The notes beneath the pieces are model-generated. The model worked only from the letters and a program-made list of their open reading frames with translations, searched no databases and had not been told where the DNA came from. The translations under genes were made by a program, and so were the position numbers. Shown in pieces: positions 13,192-21,300 of a DNA stretch of 25,219 nucleotides; the stretch's first letter is position 1; each line of letters begins with the position of its first letter. The stretch covers positions 1 to 25,219 of the forward strand of contig JABEUW010000164.1 in the NCBI GenBank assembly GCA_013043945.1, given 5' to 3'. This stretch comes from Vulcanimicrobiota bacterium. Lineage in GTDB: Bacteria > Vulcanimicrobiota > Vulcanimicrobiia > Vulcanimicrobiales > Vulcanimicrobiaceae.

Positions 13192-14360
13192 CGCCGCCCC
13201 CGTTCCAGAAACATTGCATCGCCAAAGGAAAAAAAGCGATAACCACGGCCGACTGCTTCGCTATAGGCATCGAGCATACGCTCTCGCCCGCAGAACGCGC
13301 TGACGAGCACGAAGAGCGAGGAACGCGGCAGGTGGAAGTTGGTAACGAGCGCATCGACGACGCGAAAATCAAAGCCTGGTTTGATAAAACACGCGGTCGC
13401 CCCCTCGCCGGCGAGCAGCGCTCCCCGTTCGAGAACGCAACCCTCGAGCGCGCGCAAGACCGTGGTGCCGACGGCGACCACGCGTCGCCCCGCGCGCTTC
13501 GCCGCATCGATGGCCGCAACGCTCGCCGCGGGAATCTCGTAACGTTCTTCGTGCATCTCATGCTCGTCGACGCGCTCGGTCGAAATGGGACGAAAGGTCC
13601 CCAAGCCAATATCGAGCACGATGGAGCATCGTTCGATACCGCGTTCGTCGAGCCGTGCGAGCAGTTCGGGAGAGAAATGGAGCGATGCCGTCGGCGCCGC
13701 TACGCTGCCGGGCACGCGGGCGAATACGCTCTGATAGCGACCCTGCGACTCCTCGTCGTCGTTGTGAATGTAGGGCGGCAACGGAAGGCGGCCGATGCGT
13801 TCGATCGTCTCCTCGAAGGGAGCGCGGAAGAAAAACTCTACCTCTCGCCGCCCGTCCTCATAGGTTGCACGAACGATACCCTCACCTTCATCCCCGAAGC
13901 TCACCACCGAACCTTCGCGCAAGCGGCGCCCGGGGCGAGCGAGCACGACCCACGTGCGCGCGCTTCCGTCGAAACGGAGCGAGCCGACCGGGTGAAGCAG
14001 GAGGATCTCGGCGCGCCCGCCGCCACCGAGCTGCCCGATGAGACGCGCGTGAATCACCGCGGTCTCGTTGAGCACGAGCAGGTCGTCGGGGCGTAACACC
14101 TGGTCGAGCTCGCGAAATTGGCGGTGACGATCCTCCCCGCTCTGCGAAACGACGAATAAGCGGCTCTCGTCCCGATGCGCCGCCGGATGTTGGGCGATCG
14201 ATTCGCGAGGGAGAGCGAAGTCGTATGCGGCCGTTAGCCGTTCGTCAGTCGCTGCTGCTCGATCTCGATGAACGTCGATAATCTTTTTGCGTCCTCCGGT
14301 GCGACCTCTATAAATTGGACGCCGATCTGAAAAGTTTCGTTGGCGGAGGGGCGGATCCAT
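13188..14360 (-). CDS. queA: S-adenosylmethionine:tRNA ribosyltransferase-isomerase
   Basis: QueA transfers and isomerises the ribose of SAM onto 7-aminomethyl-7-deazaguanine in tRNA, making epoxyqueuosine. Family hallmarks: DFALPRESIAQHPA, LLVLNETAVIHARL, GSVAAPTASLHF, MHEERYEI, VGTTVLRALEG, TNFHLPRSSL and the ending FFSFGDAM. Two usually constant spots differ: APTAGLHF is APTASLHF, and LHVGLGTF is LDIGLGTF. The only orthodox start in frame is ATG 14360, which adds about 40 unrelated residues and overlaps the PilZ gene by 127 bases. The conserved protein begins near 14236. An ATT at 14282 with GGAGG ten bases upstream is a possible real start (364 residues). The 3' end overlaps the oxidoreductase as ATGA. 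Family call is firm; the start is not. Confidence 0.88.
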   Translation of the reverse strand: MDPPLRQRNFSDRRPIYRGRTGGRKKIIDVHRDRAAATDERLTAAYDFALPRESIAQHPAAHRDESRLFVVSQSGEDRHRQFRELDQVLRPDDLLVLNETAVIHARLIGQLGGGGRAEILLLHPVGSLRFDGSARTWVVLARPGRRLREGSVVSFGDEGEGIVRATYEDGRREVEFFFRAPFEETIERIGRLPLPPYIHNDDEESQGRYQSVFARVPGSVAAPTASLHFSPELLARLDERGIERCSIVLDIGLGTFRPISTERVDEHEMHEERYEIPAASVAAIDAAKRAGRRVVAVGTTVLRALEGCVLERGALLAGEGATACFIKPGFDFRVVDALVTNFHLPRSSLFVLVSAFCGRERMLDAYSEAVGRGYRFFSFGDAMFLERGRR

Positions 14361-14620
14361 CGCACCAAGCCGCGCATGCGCAAAAATGGGCTCCGTTTCA
14401 TCGTGATCGTGTACTTCGATCCGACGGGGAGATATTGGTCGACCATCGCACGCATTCCGGTCGGTGAGATATCGGCGATCGCGCCGCGAAAAAGCATCGC
14501 AGAGAACGGATCCTCAACGACGATGTCGATAAATTTCCGCAAGCGTAGACCATATCTTTTGTTGGCGGCATCGCCGTCATCGCCCGCGGTCGCCGCTACG
14601 CGGTCTTTTCCGTCCGTCAT
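14234..14620 (-). CDS. PilZ-domain protein, probable cyclic di-GMP receptor
   Basis: A 128-residue cytoplasmic protein made of an acidic N-terminal tail and one PilZ domain. The c-di-GMP signature is present in two parts: an RxxxR motif (RYGLR, about 22-26) and DISPTG (about 51-56), matching (D/N)xSxxG. The remainder shows the expected beta-barrel strands (YTITMKR, GLVRWI, FQIGVQFI). ATG 14620 is preferred over the TTG at 14659, which lies inside the SpoIID gene. The gap to that gene is ten bases, and its 3' end overlaps the queA frame. Single-domain PilZ proteins act through partners; the envelope genes upstream are candidates but no target is visible. Confidence 0.85.
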   Translation of the reverse strand: MTDGKDRVAATAGDDGDAANKRYGLRLRKFIDIVVEDPFSAMLFRGAIADISPTGMRAMVDQYLPVGSKYTITMKRSPFLRMRGLVRWIRPSANETFQIGVQFIEVAPEDAKRLSTFIEIEQQRLTNG

Positions 14621-14630
14621 ACCCTCGTTC

Positions 14631-15632
14631 TCAAATTCGGCCGATGCTGGTTCCGGCAAAATAGAAGCTCAAGATCTCTTGCGCAGAGCCTCCGGCGAGA
14701 GCGTAACCTCGCGCGCCCCATTGACAGAGACCGACTCCGTGCCCCAGGCCTCTCCCTTCGATATGCAGCCCGGCAAAGGCCTGCGTACCCGGCGCGAAGA
14801 GGGGCTTCTGCCGCCGAACGAGCAAGCTGGGGACTCTACGCGCTCCGACATCGATACGAAATCGCGATGCGGGAATTCGTGCGACGCGCTCGACTCCGCC
14901 CAGCGCTACCGAGCGCGCGCGGCCACTGCGATCGAAATCCACAAAGGTAACCTCCTGCAACAAACCGATCTGCGGAGCGATCCGGCCGGCGCTCTCGCCG
15001 AGCGTTGCGGCGCCGAGATCGGCGCTCCATCGATAGTTCGGCGAAGCCGTGCAATAGGGACAGGGGTGCGCGATGAGATAGGGAATCGACGCGGCGCCCC
15101 ATGCATCGGCAGAGGATTCAGTAAAGCCGCCGCAGCACGACGAGTATTCGATCTGAGCGAATCCGTTCGCGTAGCGCAGGACCAACCCCGACGTTTCGCG
15201 GACCGCCGCCGTACTCGCCGGATGTTCGCTCTCGACGCCGCGATAGACTTGAGCGAGTTCCGAGGGAACGACGTCGTACGCTCGATTCGGATTGCTGCGT
15301 GCGAGAATAAACCCTCGCGAGCAGATCGCCTGAGCCTCTAACGCCGCGGTCGGCCAACCTGCGCTCATCTCCGACGGAACGACGCTCGCAAGATAATCGT
15401 CGAAGTCGACTTCGTTGACGACGCGGCCATCCGCGAGAATACGATAGTTCCCGCGATAGCGATTCCCCGCGAAGAGAAAGCCGCCGGGAACCGGCTCGAC
15501 CGAGCCGCGACCCAAAAGCACCCGTAACGCCTGCGAACGGTCGCCGCCGCTTCCGAGGGTTTGCGCCGCCACGGGCGCCGCGAGCGCTATCCCGGCGAGC
15601 CCGGCGAGGAACGCACGACGACGAAGCTTCAT
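14631..15632 (-). CDS. SpoIID/LytB-domain protein, putative peptidoglycan lytic transglycosylase
   Basis: SpoIID-domain proteins cleave glycan strands of peptidoglycan lacking stem peptides, or bind and remodel the wall. It has 333 residues. The N-terminus, MKLRRRAFLAGLAG, looks like a twin-arginine (Tat) signal with an AxA-type cleavage site near residue 23. The SpoIID domain spans about 60-330: VVPSEMSAGWP with the putative catalytic Glu88, then ALEAQAICSRGF, YSSCCGGFTES, and the C-terminal hallmark GHGVGLCQWGARGYA. Cysteines 166, 167, 191 and 194 could form a metal site or disulfides. ATG 15632 overlaps the ruvB stop as ATGA with no ribosome-binding site, implying coupling. No other sporulation gene is nearby, so the role is probably vegetative wall turnover. 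Confidence 0.87.
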   Translation of the reverse strand: MKLRRRAFLAGLAGIALAAPVAAQTLGSGGDRSQALRVLLGRGSVEPVPGGFLFAGNRYRGNYRILADGRVVNEVDFDDYLASVVPSEMSAGWPTAALEAQAICSRGFILARSNPNRAYDVVPSELAQVYRGVESEHPASTAAVRETSGLVLRYANGFAQIEYSSCCGGFTESSADAWGAASIPYLIAHPCPYCTASPNYRWSADLGAATLGESAGRIAPQIGLLQEVTFVDFDRSGRARSVALGGVERVARIPASRFRIDVGARRVPSLLVRRQKPLFAPGTQAFAGLHIEGRGLGHGVGLCQWGARGYALAGGSAQEILSFYFAGTSIGRI

Positions 15633-16708
15633 AACAACCGCTGCTGCGGCGATCGCTCTCCGTCGCCCGCCCCGATCGCCGCGCGTCCCGCTTCGGTGAC
15701 TTTGCGTCCGGCCGCCGTGCGAACGATGTAGCCGCTCTTCAACAGGAACGGTTCGACGACGTCTTCGAGCGTCTCCGCATCCTCGGTGAGGCTCGCCGCA
15801 ATCGCGGCGATGCCCGCCGGCCCGCCGTGGTACTGCTCGACGAGCGCACGGAGGAAGGCACGATCGAGTCGATCGAGGCCGCGTTCGTCAACGCCTTCCC
15901 GCGCCAAGGCGTCGTGCGCAATCTCTGCGCTGATGCGCCCGTCGCCGCGCACCTGCGCGTAATCGCGGACCCGGCGAAGCAGTCGATTGGCGATACGCGG
16001 AGTGCCGCGGCTGCGAGCCGCAATCGCCACGCAGCCTTCGGGCTCGATCGGCACCTCCAAAATCGCGGCCGATCGGGCGACGATCCGTTCGAGATCGCCG
16101 ACGCCGTAATAGTCGAGATGGTGAACGATTCCAAAGCGATCGCGTAGCGGGGCAGAGAGCATGCCGGCGCGCGTGGTCGCTCCTACCAGCGTAAATCGTT
16201 TGAGCGGCAATTTTAAGGTTCGCGCATACGCGCCGCGATCGACGATAAAGTCGATCTGAAAATCCTCCATCGCCGGGTAGAGAAACTCTTCGACGACGCG
16301 TCCAAGACGATGCATCTCATCGATAAAGAGCACGTCGCCGTGTTCGAGCGAGGTGAGCAACCCGACCAAATCCTTCGGTTTGTCGAGCGTCGGCCCACTC
16401 GTCGGTCGTATGCTCGCTCCCATCTCGCGCGCGATTAATGCCGCAAGAGTCGTTTTCCCTAGCCCGGGCGGACCGTAGAACAGCACGTGTTCGAGCGGTT
16501 CGTCGCGACGTTGTGCGGCATCGATCGCGATGCGCAGATTCTCGATCACCTGCTCTTGGCCGACGTACTCATCGAAACGTCGCGGCCGTAAGCCCGCACC
16601 GAGCACCTCATCTTCGAGCGCTCCCTCGGGGTCGAGAAGGCGTGAAGAATCATCGATCGCCTCGGTATCCTCCGGCCCAAAGAGTCGTTTGCGCGCCTCA
16701 TCGCTCAT
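15629..16708 (-). CDS. ruvB: Holliday junction branch migration ATPase RuvB
   Basis: RuvB is the hexameric AAA+ motor that, with RuvA, drives branch migration of Holliday junctions. It has 359 residues. After a 40-residue acidic N-terminal tail come LRPRRFDEYVGQE, Walker A GPPGLGKTT (79-87), Walker B LFIDEMH (127-133), sensor 1 GATTRAG and the arginine-finger region APLRDRFG, then the winged-helix DNA-binding domain (about 265-345). The usual LFIDEIH reads LFIDEMH here, a conservative change. ATG 16708 overlaps the ruvA stop as ATGA. Confidence 0.97.
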   Translation of the reverse strand: MSDEARKRLFGPEDTEAIDDSSRLLDPEGALEDEVLGAGLRPRRFDEYVGQEQVIENLRIAIDAAQRRDEPLEHVLFYGPPGLGKTTLAALIAREMGASIRPTSGPTLDKPKDLVGLLTSLEHGDVLFIDEMHRLGRVVEEFLYPAMEDFQIDFIVDRGAYARTLKLPLKRFTLVGATTRAGMLSAPLRDRFGIVHHLDYYGVGDLERIVARSAAILEVPIEPEGCVAIAARSRGTPRIANRLLRRVRDYAQVRGDGRISAEIAHDALAREGVDERGLDRLDRAFLRALVEQYHGGPAGIAAIAASLTEDAETLEDVVEPFLLKSGYIVRTAAGRKVTEAGRAAIGAGDGERSPQQRLL

Positions 16709-17337
16709 AGCGTATCGGCCGCAGGGACGCTGCGTCGTTCGTAGATCGCGGCGAGCAGCCGCTCCGCATCGGCGATCTCGGGGCGCGCCTCGAGGACATC
16801 CCGGAGCATTTGCTCGGCTTCCGCGCGACGGTACTCAAGTTGCAGCAAAACCGCGAGCGCCTCATCGGCAAAATCGGGCATGCGTTTCGTCGTCGGCTCC
16901 GGTGCTTCTTGAATCAACAAGAATCTCGCCACCTTCCCTTGCAATTTTGCAACGATATCGCGTGCCTTCTGCTGGCCGATACCGGGTAAGGTTTTCAGAA
17001 AGGTATGATCGCCACGTTCGATTGCAGCGGCAATTCGATTCATCGGTACCGAAAATGCACGGACGGCCGAACGCGGACCGATCGATGAGACCCCTAGGAG
17101 CGCCTCAAAAAAAGAACGTTCCACCGCATTCGAGAATCCATAATAGGAAAATCGTCCGCTCTTCTGCTCGAGCGAGAGCACCGAATAGATCTCGAGGCGG
17201 ACCGAGGCGCCGGGTTCGGTCGGCAATTTTTCGGCGACGCAGGGCGGTACGAAAATCTCGTAGCCGAGGCCACCGACGTCGAGCATCACCCGTTCGCCCT
17301 CGCGCTCGATCAAACGCCCTTCAATACGTGAAAACAT
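16705..17337 (-). CDS. ruvA: Holliday junction DNA-binding protein RuvA
   Basis: RuvA binds the Holliday junction as a tetramer and loads RuvB. It has 210 residues. The N-terminal OB-fold (about 1-63) starts with the typical MFSRIEGRLIE and includes DVGGLGYEI. Helix-hairpin-helix repeats follow, with GVSSIGPRSA and LPGIGQQKARDIV. The C-terminal third, which contacts RuvB, comes after an acidic/Pro linker near 150 and contains DEALAVLLQLEY. The start at ATG 17337 has GAGGAG (17345-17350) seven bases upstream, lying over the ruvC stop; 11 bases separate the two genes. Confidence 0.95.
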   Translation of the reverse strand: MFSRIEGRLIEREGERVMLDVGGLGYEIFVPPCVAEKLPTEPGASVRLEIYSVLSLEQKSGRFSYYGFSNAVERSFFEALLGVSSIGPRSAVRAFSVPMNRIAAAIERGDHTFLKTLPGIGQQKARDIVAKLQGKVARFLLIQEAPEPTTKRMPDFADEALAVLLQLEYRRAEAEQMLRDVLEARPEIADAERLLAAIYERRSVPAADTL

Positions 17338-17348
17338 CTTCTCGCTCC

Positions 17349-17849
17349 TCAGCGCACGTCGAACGGTAATGCGCGGCGCGCCGAGCGACGCGCGAAAGCC
17401 AATGCCAACGCGAGCGCGTCGGAGACGTCATTCGGCTCGGGGGCGCGCCGAAGATGTAAGAGCTGTACGACCATCGCGTTCACCTGCTCTTTTCGCGCAC
17501 TTCCCGAGCCGACCAACGCTCGTTTGACGTAGGAGTGCCCTAAGGTGGCAACGGGAACGCCGGCTTGGGCGCCGGCCAAACAGAGCACTCCCCGCGCGTG
17601 CCCCATAAGAATCGCCGTCGAAGGATTGCGGTAGGTCGTGTAGAGTTCCTCGATCACGATATGGGTTGGAGCGGTCTGACGAATCGCTCCCGCTATCCCT
17701 TCGTGTAATTGCGCGAGCCGGGCTTCGAGGGGGTCGCGCACGCGCGGTGCGATCGTGCCAGCTTCGATGAGCGTTACGCGCTCGCCATTCACGGCGATCG
17801 CCCCATAACCGGTTACGCGAAGGGCGGGATCGATGCCGAGAATTCTCAC
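17349..17849 (-). CDS. ruvC: Holliday junction resolvase RuvC
   Basis: RuvC is the endonuclease that resolves Holliday junctions by paired nicks. It has 166 residues with an RNase H-like fold. Acidic catalytic positions are visible: Asp7 in RILGIDPA, the Glu pair at 67-68 in VIEELY, and Asp141/Asp144 in NDVSDALALAL. HARGVLCLAGAQAGVPV and KEQVNAMV are further family marks. The start is a GTG (17849) whose bases form GTGA with the kinase stop, so it is probably translated by coupling. The gene heads a complete ruvCAB set. Confidence 0.95.
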   Translation of the reverse strand: MRILGIDPALRVTGYGAIAVNGERVTLIEAGTIAPRVRDPLEARLAQLHEGIAGAIRQTAPTHIVIEELYTTYRNPSTAILMGHARGVLCLAGAQAGVPVATLGHSYVKRALVGSGSARKEQVNAMVVQLLHLRRAPEPNDVSDALALALAFARRSARRALPFDVR

Positions 17850-19900
17850 GATTTTCCGTTAACGACCAGCGTGACGTTCGCTCCGGGTGAGAGCGTCGTT
17901 CCAACGAGCGGTTCGGTGTGTACGACATCGCCGTTCGCACCTTCGCTCGTCGTATAGCGAATCGAGCCGATATGATACCCTGCATCTTCGAGGGTCGTAC
18001 GCGCCTGTTCGACGGTCATTCCTTCGGTATCGGGAACCTCACCCGGCACCGCGACGGTCAGGGCGATACTTGAGCCCGGGGAGACCGAGCTCGACGCATT
18101 CGGTTGCTCGGCGAGAACCGTTCCGCTCGCAGCGGGATCGACGCTGTACGAGAGCGTCACGAGCAGCCCGAGCCCTGCGAGTTGCGCTCGGGCAGCATCG
18201 GCACCAATACCGACGAGATTCGGAAGCGTCACAGGCGGCCCAGCGTTCCCGGCTCCGGTACTCACCACGACGTGCATCGTCGCACGCTGCGCGATCGATT
18301 GTCCCGGCACGAGATCCTGCGATGCGATCGTGCCGGCGGCGACCCCGGGGATCGGGCTCTGTTGAACGATGTCGAGCGTCAGCCCTAATCGTGCCACGAG
18401 CTTTTGCGCCGCGGAGATATCGAGCCCGACAAGATTCGGCACCTCGATCGGCTGCGGGCCCTCCGAAACGACGAGGAGCACCAAAGAATGCGCGCGCGCG
18501 CGCGCTCCGGGGGCGGGGCGCTGCGCGACGACGCTCTCCTTTGCAGCGGCGTCGAAACGGCGTTCGATCCGCACGTGGAAACCTTGCTCGGTTAGGCTAC
18601 GCTCGGCATCGCCCGCGAGAAAGCCACGGACGTCTGGAAGGCCGACGAGCGGCAAGCCGTTGCTGACGATGAGCTCGACGAGCGAGTTCTTCTGTACGAG
18701 CGATCCGGGCGGCGGATTCTGTCGAATCACGCGGTCGGCGGGGCTGTGATTGCTCGGGCTTTGGAGGAAACGCACTTGTAAGCCGTCGGCAACGATCGCC
18801 GCTTGTGCCTGGGCGACACTCATATTTCGAAAGTCCGCTATCGCGATGCGACCGCCGAGATTGCCGCCGAACTGACCGAAGATGGCAAAACCGGCAACCG
18901 CAGCGACGATGGCAAGAACGATAAAGAGCGGCAGCAGCGCGGGATTGCTCCGAGCCATCGCGTTCCGGCGCGGGAGGTCGATATTCCGTCGATCCGGGAG
19001 CGGCGAGCGCCGAGGCGGCAACGGGCTGCGCAAGGTCGGTGGTGCGTCGTCGCTCGTTGCAAAGGCCGCGACGTTCGGACGCTCGCGCGCCTCGCGCAGC
19101 GCGCTTGCGAGATCGCTCGCGGCGGCGAAGCGATGCCCTGGTTCCTTTTGCAGCAACTTGTTCACGATCGCGGCGAGTGCCGGGCTTACGCCGCTATCGG
19201 CGGGAACGATCGGCACCGGATCGCCGATATGTTTAATCGCAACGGCGACCGGAGAATCGGCGGTGTACGGAAGCTCGCCGAGCAGCATCTGATAGAGGAC
19301 GATTCCGACGCTATAGAGATCTGAAGCCGGCGTCAGTTCGCGGCTCTGTGCTTGCTCGGGCGAGAGATAATAGACGCTTCCCATCACGAGCCCCGGCCGC
19401 GTCATCGCCATGGTTTGCTCGGAGAAGGCTCGTGCGATTCCAAAGTCGGAGAGCTTGACGACATCATCTTTGCCGACGAGGATATTCGCCGGTTTAATAT
19501 CGCGGTGAAGCAGCCCCTGCCGATGCGCGTACGCAAGCCCCTGGCAAACTTGCGCGGCATAATCGATTGCAACGGGTTCGGGGAGGCGCCCTTCGCTATT
19601 AATAATCTCGGCGAGCGAGCAGCCGTCTACAAATTCCATGACGATGTAATAGATTGAATCTTCATGCCCGACGTCGTAGGTATTGACGACGTTCGGGTGC
19701 GAGAGACGACCGACGGACTCCGCTTCTTGATAGAATCGACGCACGAATTCTTGGTCCGCTGCGTACTGATCGCGCAGCACCTTGATCGCGATTCGCCGGC
19801 GTAATAATGCATCGGTACCCGAATAGACGACGGCCATGCCGCCCTCTCCAATGCGTTCTTCGAGCCGATATCGCCCGGCGATCGTATGCTGTTCGATCAT
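17846..19900 (-). CDS. Membrane Ser/Thr protein kinase with five PASTA domains (PknB/PrkC/Stk type)
   Basis: This receptor-like kinase senses cell-wall fragments or lipid II through PASTA repeats and phosphorylates proteins controlling wall growth and division. From ATG 19900 it has 684 residues. Kinase domain about 10-275: P-loop GEGGMAVV, Lys40, Glu59, HRDIKPAN (132-139), DFG (152-154), activation-loop Thr165/Thr167, SPE (180-182). A Pro/Arg-rich juxtamembrane linker follows, then one membrane helix (about 320-344). Five PASTA repeats fill the outside at about 350-415, 417-480, 484-548, 557-618 and 620-682, with markers such as VPNLVGL and QxPxPG. The frame is open to 20038, but ATG 19900 overlaps the PBP stop as ATGA. 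Pairing with a PBP gene is classic for this family. Confidence 0.94.
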   Translation of the reverse strand: MIEQHTIAGRYRLEERIGEGGMAVVYSGTDALLRRRIAIKVLRDQYAADQEFVRRFYQEAESVGRLSHPNVVNTYDVGHEDSIYYIVMEFVDGCSLAEIINSEGRLPEPVAIDYAAQVCQGLAYAHRQGLLHRDIKPANILVGKDDVVKLSDFGIARAFSEQTMAMTRPGLVMGSVYYLSPEQAQSRELTPASDLYSVGIVLYQMLLGELPYTADSPVAVAIKHIGDPVPIVPADSGVSPALAAIVNKLLQKEPGHRFAAASDLASALREARERPNVAAFATSDDAPPTLRSPLPPRRSPLPDRRNIDLPRRNAMARSNPALLPLFIVLAIVAAVAGFAIFGQFGGNLGGRIAIADFRNMSVAQAQAAIVADGLQVRFLQSPSNHSPADRVIRQNPPPGSLVQKNSLVELIVSNGLPLVGLPDVRGFLAGDAERSLTEQGFHVRIERRFDAAAKESVVAQRPAPGARARAHSLVLLVVSEGPQPIEVPNLVGLDISAAQKLVARLGLTLDIVQQSPIPGVAAGTIASQDLVPGQSIAQRATMHVVVSTGAGNAGPPVTLPNLVGIGADAARAQLAGLGLLVTLSYSVDPAASGTVLAEQPNASSSVSPGSSIALTVAVPGEVPDTEGMTVEQARTTLEDAGYHIGSIRYTTSEGANGDVVHTEPLVGTTLSPGANVTLVVNGKS

Positions 19901-21300
19901 TTCGTTATTACCGATAACGCGCGCGCGAGAACCTCCCGTGCGATCGGGGCCGCGACGGTTGCGCCATATCCCGCATTTTCGACGACGATCGCCACCACGA
20001 TCCGCGGCGACTGCGCGGGTGCGAAGCATACGAACCACGAGTCGGGAGCACCGTGCGGGTTCGTCGCCGTTCCGGTCTTACCGGCGACGGTGACTCCCGG
20101 CAATTGGGCGGTCGTCCCGGTTCCCCATGCCACCACGGCTTCCATCATCTTGGTAACGTTCGCCGCCGTCTGCGCCGATACCGGGCTGCCCAACGGCCCA
20201 ACCGGGGTCCGCGTGAGGATGCGCCCCCGACGCTCGATCGCACGCACGATAAACGGCCGCTCCTCGACGCCGCCATTCGCGATCGTCGCGGCGATCGTTG
20301 CAATCTGCATCGGCGTCACCAAGAGCGCTCCCTGTCCGAATCCCATCTGGGCGAGTTCGCCGGCCCAAATATGCGATTCGCGCGGGACGTACGCACGCGC
20401 CGTCGGCAGTTGGAAATCCAGCGAATCCCCGACACCGTACCGGCGCAGATAGCGATAGAAGGTCGGGGCGCCGGTTCGCAGGACGATCTGCGCAAAATCG
20501 ACGTTACTGGAGAGTGCGAAGGCCTTGACGATCGTTCCCGCTCCGGTCGCTTCATAATCGTTATCGTGTAACCGCGCTTTTCCAATCATCAAATACCCCG
20601 GGTCTTGGAAAACGTCGTTCATGCCGACGCTTCCGCTATCGATCGCCGCCGAGGCGGTGAGCATTTTAAAGGTCGATCCCGGCGGATAGAGTCCTTCGAG
20701 GGCGCGGTCGAGGAGCGGACTATCCTTTGCACGCAACGTCGCCGAAAACGTCTCATTCATGGTGTTGGGATCGAAACTCGGAACGCTGGCAATCGCGAGA
20801 ACGGCACCGTTGCGGGGATCGAGAACGACACCGGCGGCCCGTGCGTGCCGTGCGAGCAAACTCGCCAATCGCGTCTCGATTTTCGGCTGAATCGTGGTGA
20901 CTAAATCGTCGCCCGTTCGAGGAGCGATGCGAGCGAACGATGCTGCAAAGTCTCGGATCTGCTGGAGGGGATTCGCCGAGAACGCCGGAGCTGCGAGGAG
21001 TGCATCGTAGGCCCGCTCGAGGCCGGCGGTTCCATATCGGCGCGATGCGTATCCAACGACCTGCGCGAGCGCCGCGCCCATTGGGTAGCTGCGCCGCGTT
21101 CCGTCGGTCGCGGCCAAAATGCTTCCATCCGCAGCGAGAATGCGTCCCCGGCCAACGGCAATGAAGGCACGGCGCGGATTGGAACGATTCGCCGCAATGC
21201 GTGGCGCGTCAACGAGTTGTAACCATGCGAAGCGCGCGGCGAGCGCGAGAAAAAGCAGCGTGAAGAGCGCCGAAATGCGCCCGAGAGAACGTTGGTTCAC
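19897..21300 (-). CDS. Class B penicillin-binding protein (PbpA/FtsI-like transpeptidase)
   Basis: A peptidoglycan D,D-transpeptidase that cross-links stem peptides outside the cytoplasmic membrane. It has 467 residues, short for the class and like actinobacterial PbpA. One N-terminal membrane anchor (about 9-30), a small dimerisation/pedestal region (about 45-150), then the transpeptidase domain. Active-site motifs: nucleophile Ser209 in STFK (209-212), SSN (264-266), and KTG (408-410). TPMQIATIAATIANGG is the usual pre-KTG stretch. GTG 21300 overlaps the preceding stop as GTGA, and its own stop overlaps the kinase start as ATGA, so the PBP and PASTA kinase are coupled. No SEDS (RodA/FtsW) gene is in the window, though such a partner often lies nearby. 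Confidence 0.93.
   Translation of the reverse strand: MNQRSLGRISALFTLLFLALAARFAWLQLVDAPRIAANRSNPRRAFIAVGRGRILAADGSILAATDGTRRSYPMGAALAQVVGYASRRYGTAGLERAYDALLAAPAFSANPLQQIRDFAASFARIAPRTGDDLVTTIQPKIETRLASLLARHARAAGVVLDPRNGAVLAIASVPSFDPNTMNETFSATLRAKDSPLLDRALEGLYPPGSTFKMLTASAAIDSGSVGMNDVFQDPGYLMIGKARLHDNDYEATGAGTIVKAFALSSNVDFAQIVLRTGAPTFYRYLRRYGVGDSLDFQLPTARAYVPRESHIWAGELAQMGFGQGALLVTPMQIATIAATIANGGVEERPFIVRAIERRGRILTRTPVGPLGSPVSAQTAANVTKMMEAVVAWGTGTTAQLPGVTVAGKTGTATNPHGAPDSWFVCFAPAQSPRIVVAIVVENAGYGATVAAPIAREVLARALSVITK

Noticed and set aside
12876..14096. A 406-codon open frame on the plus strand opposite the oxidoreductase and queA
   Set aside because: It is antisense to two well-supported genes, has a low-complexity Arg-rich translation with no family features, and is expected by chance in high-GC DNA.
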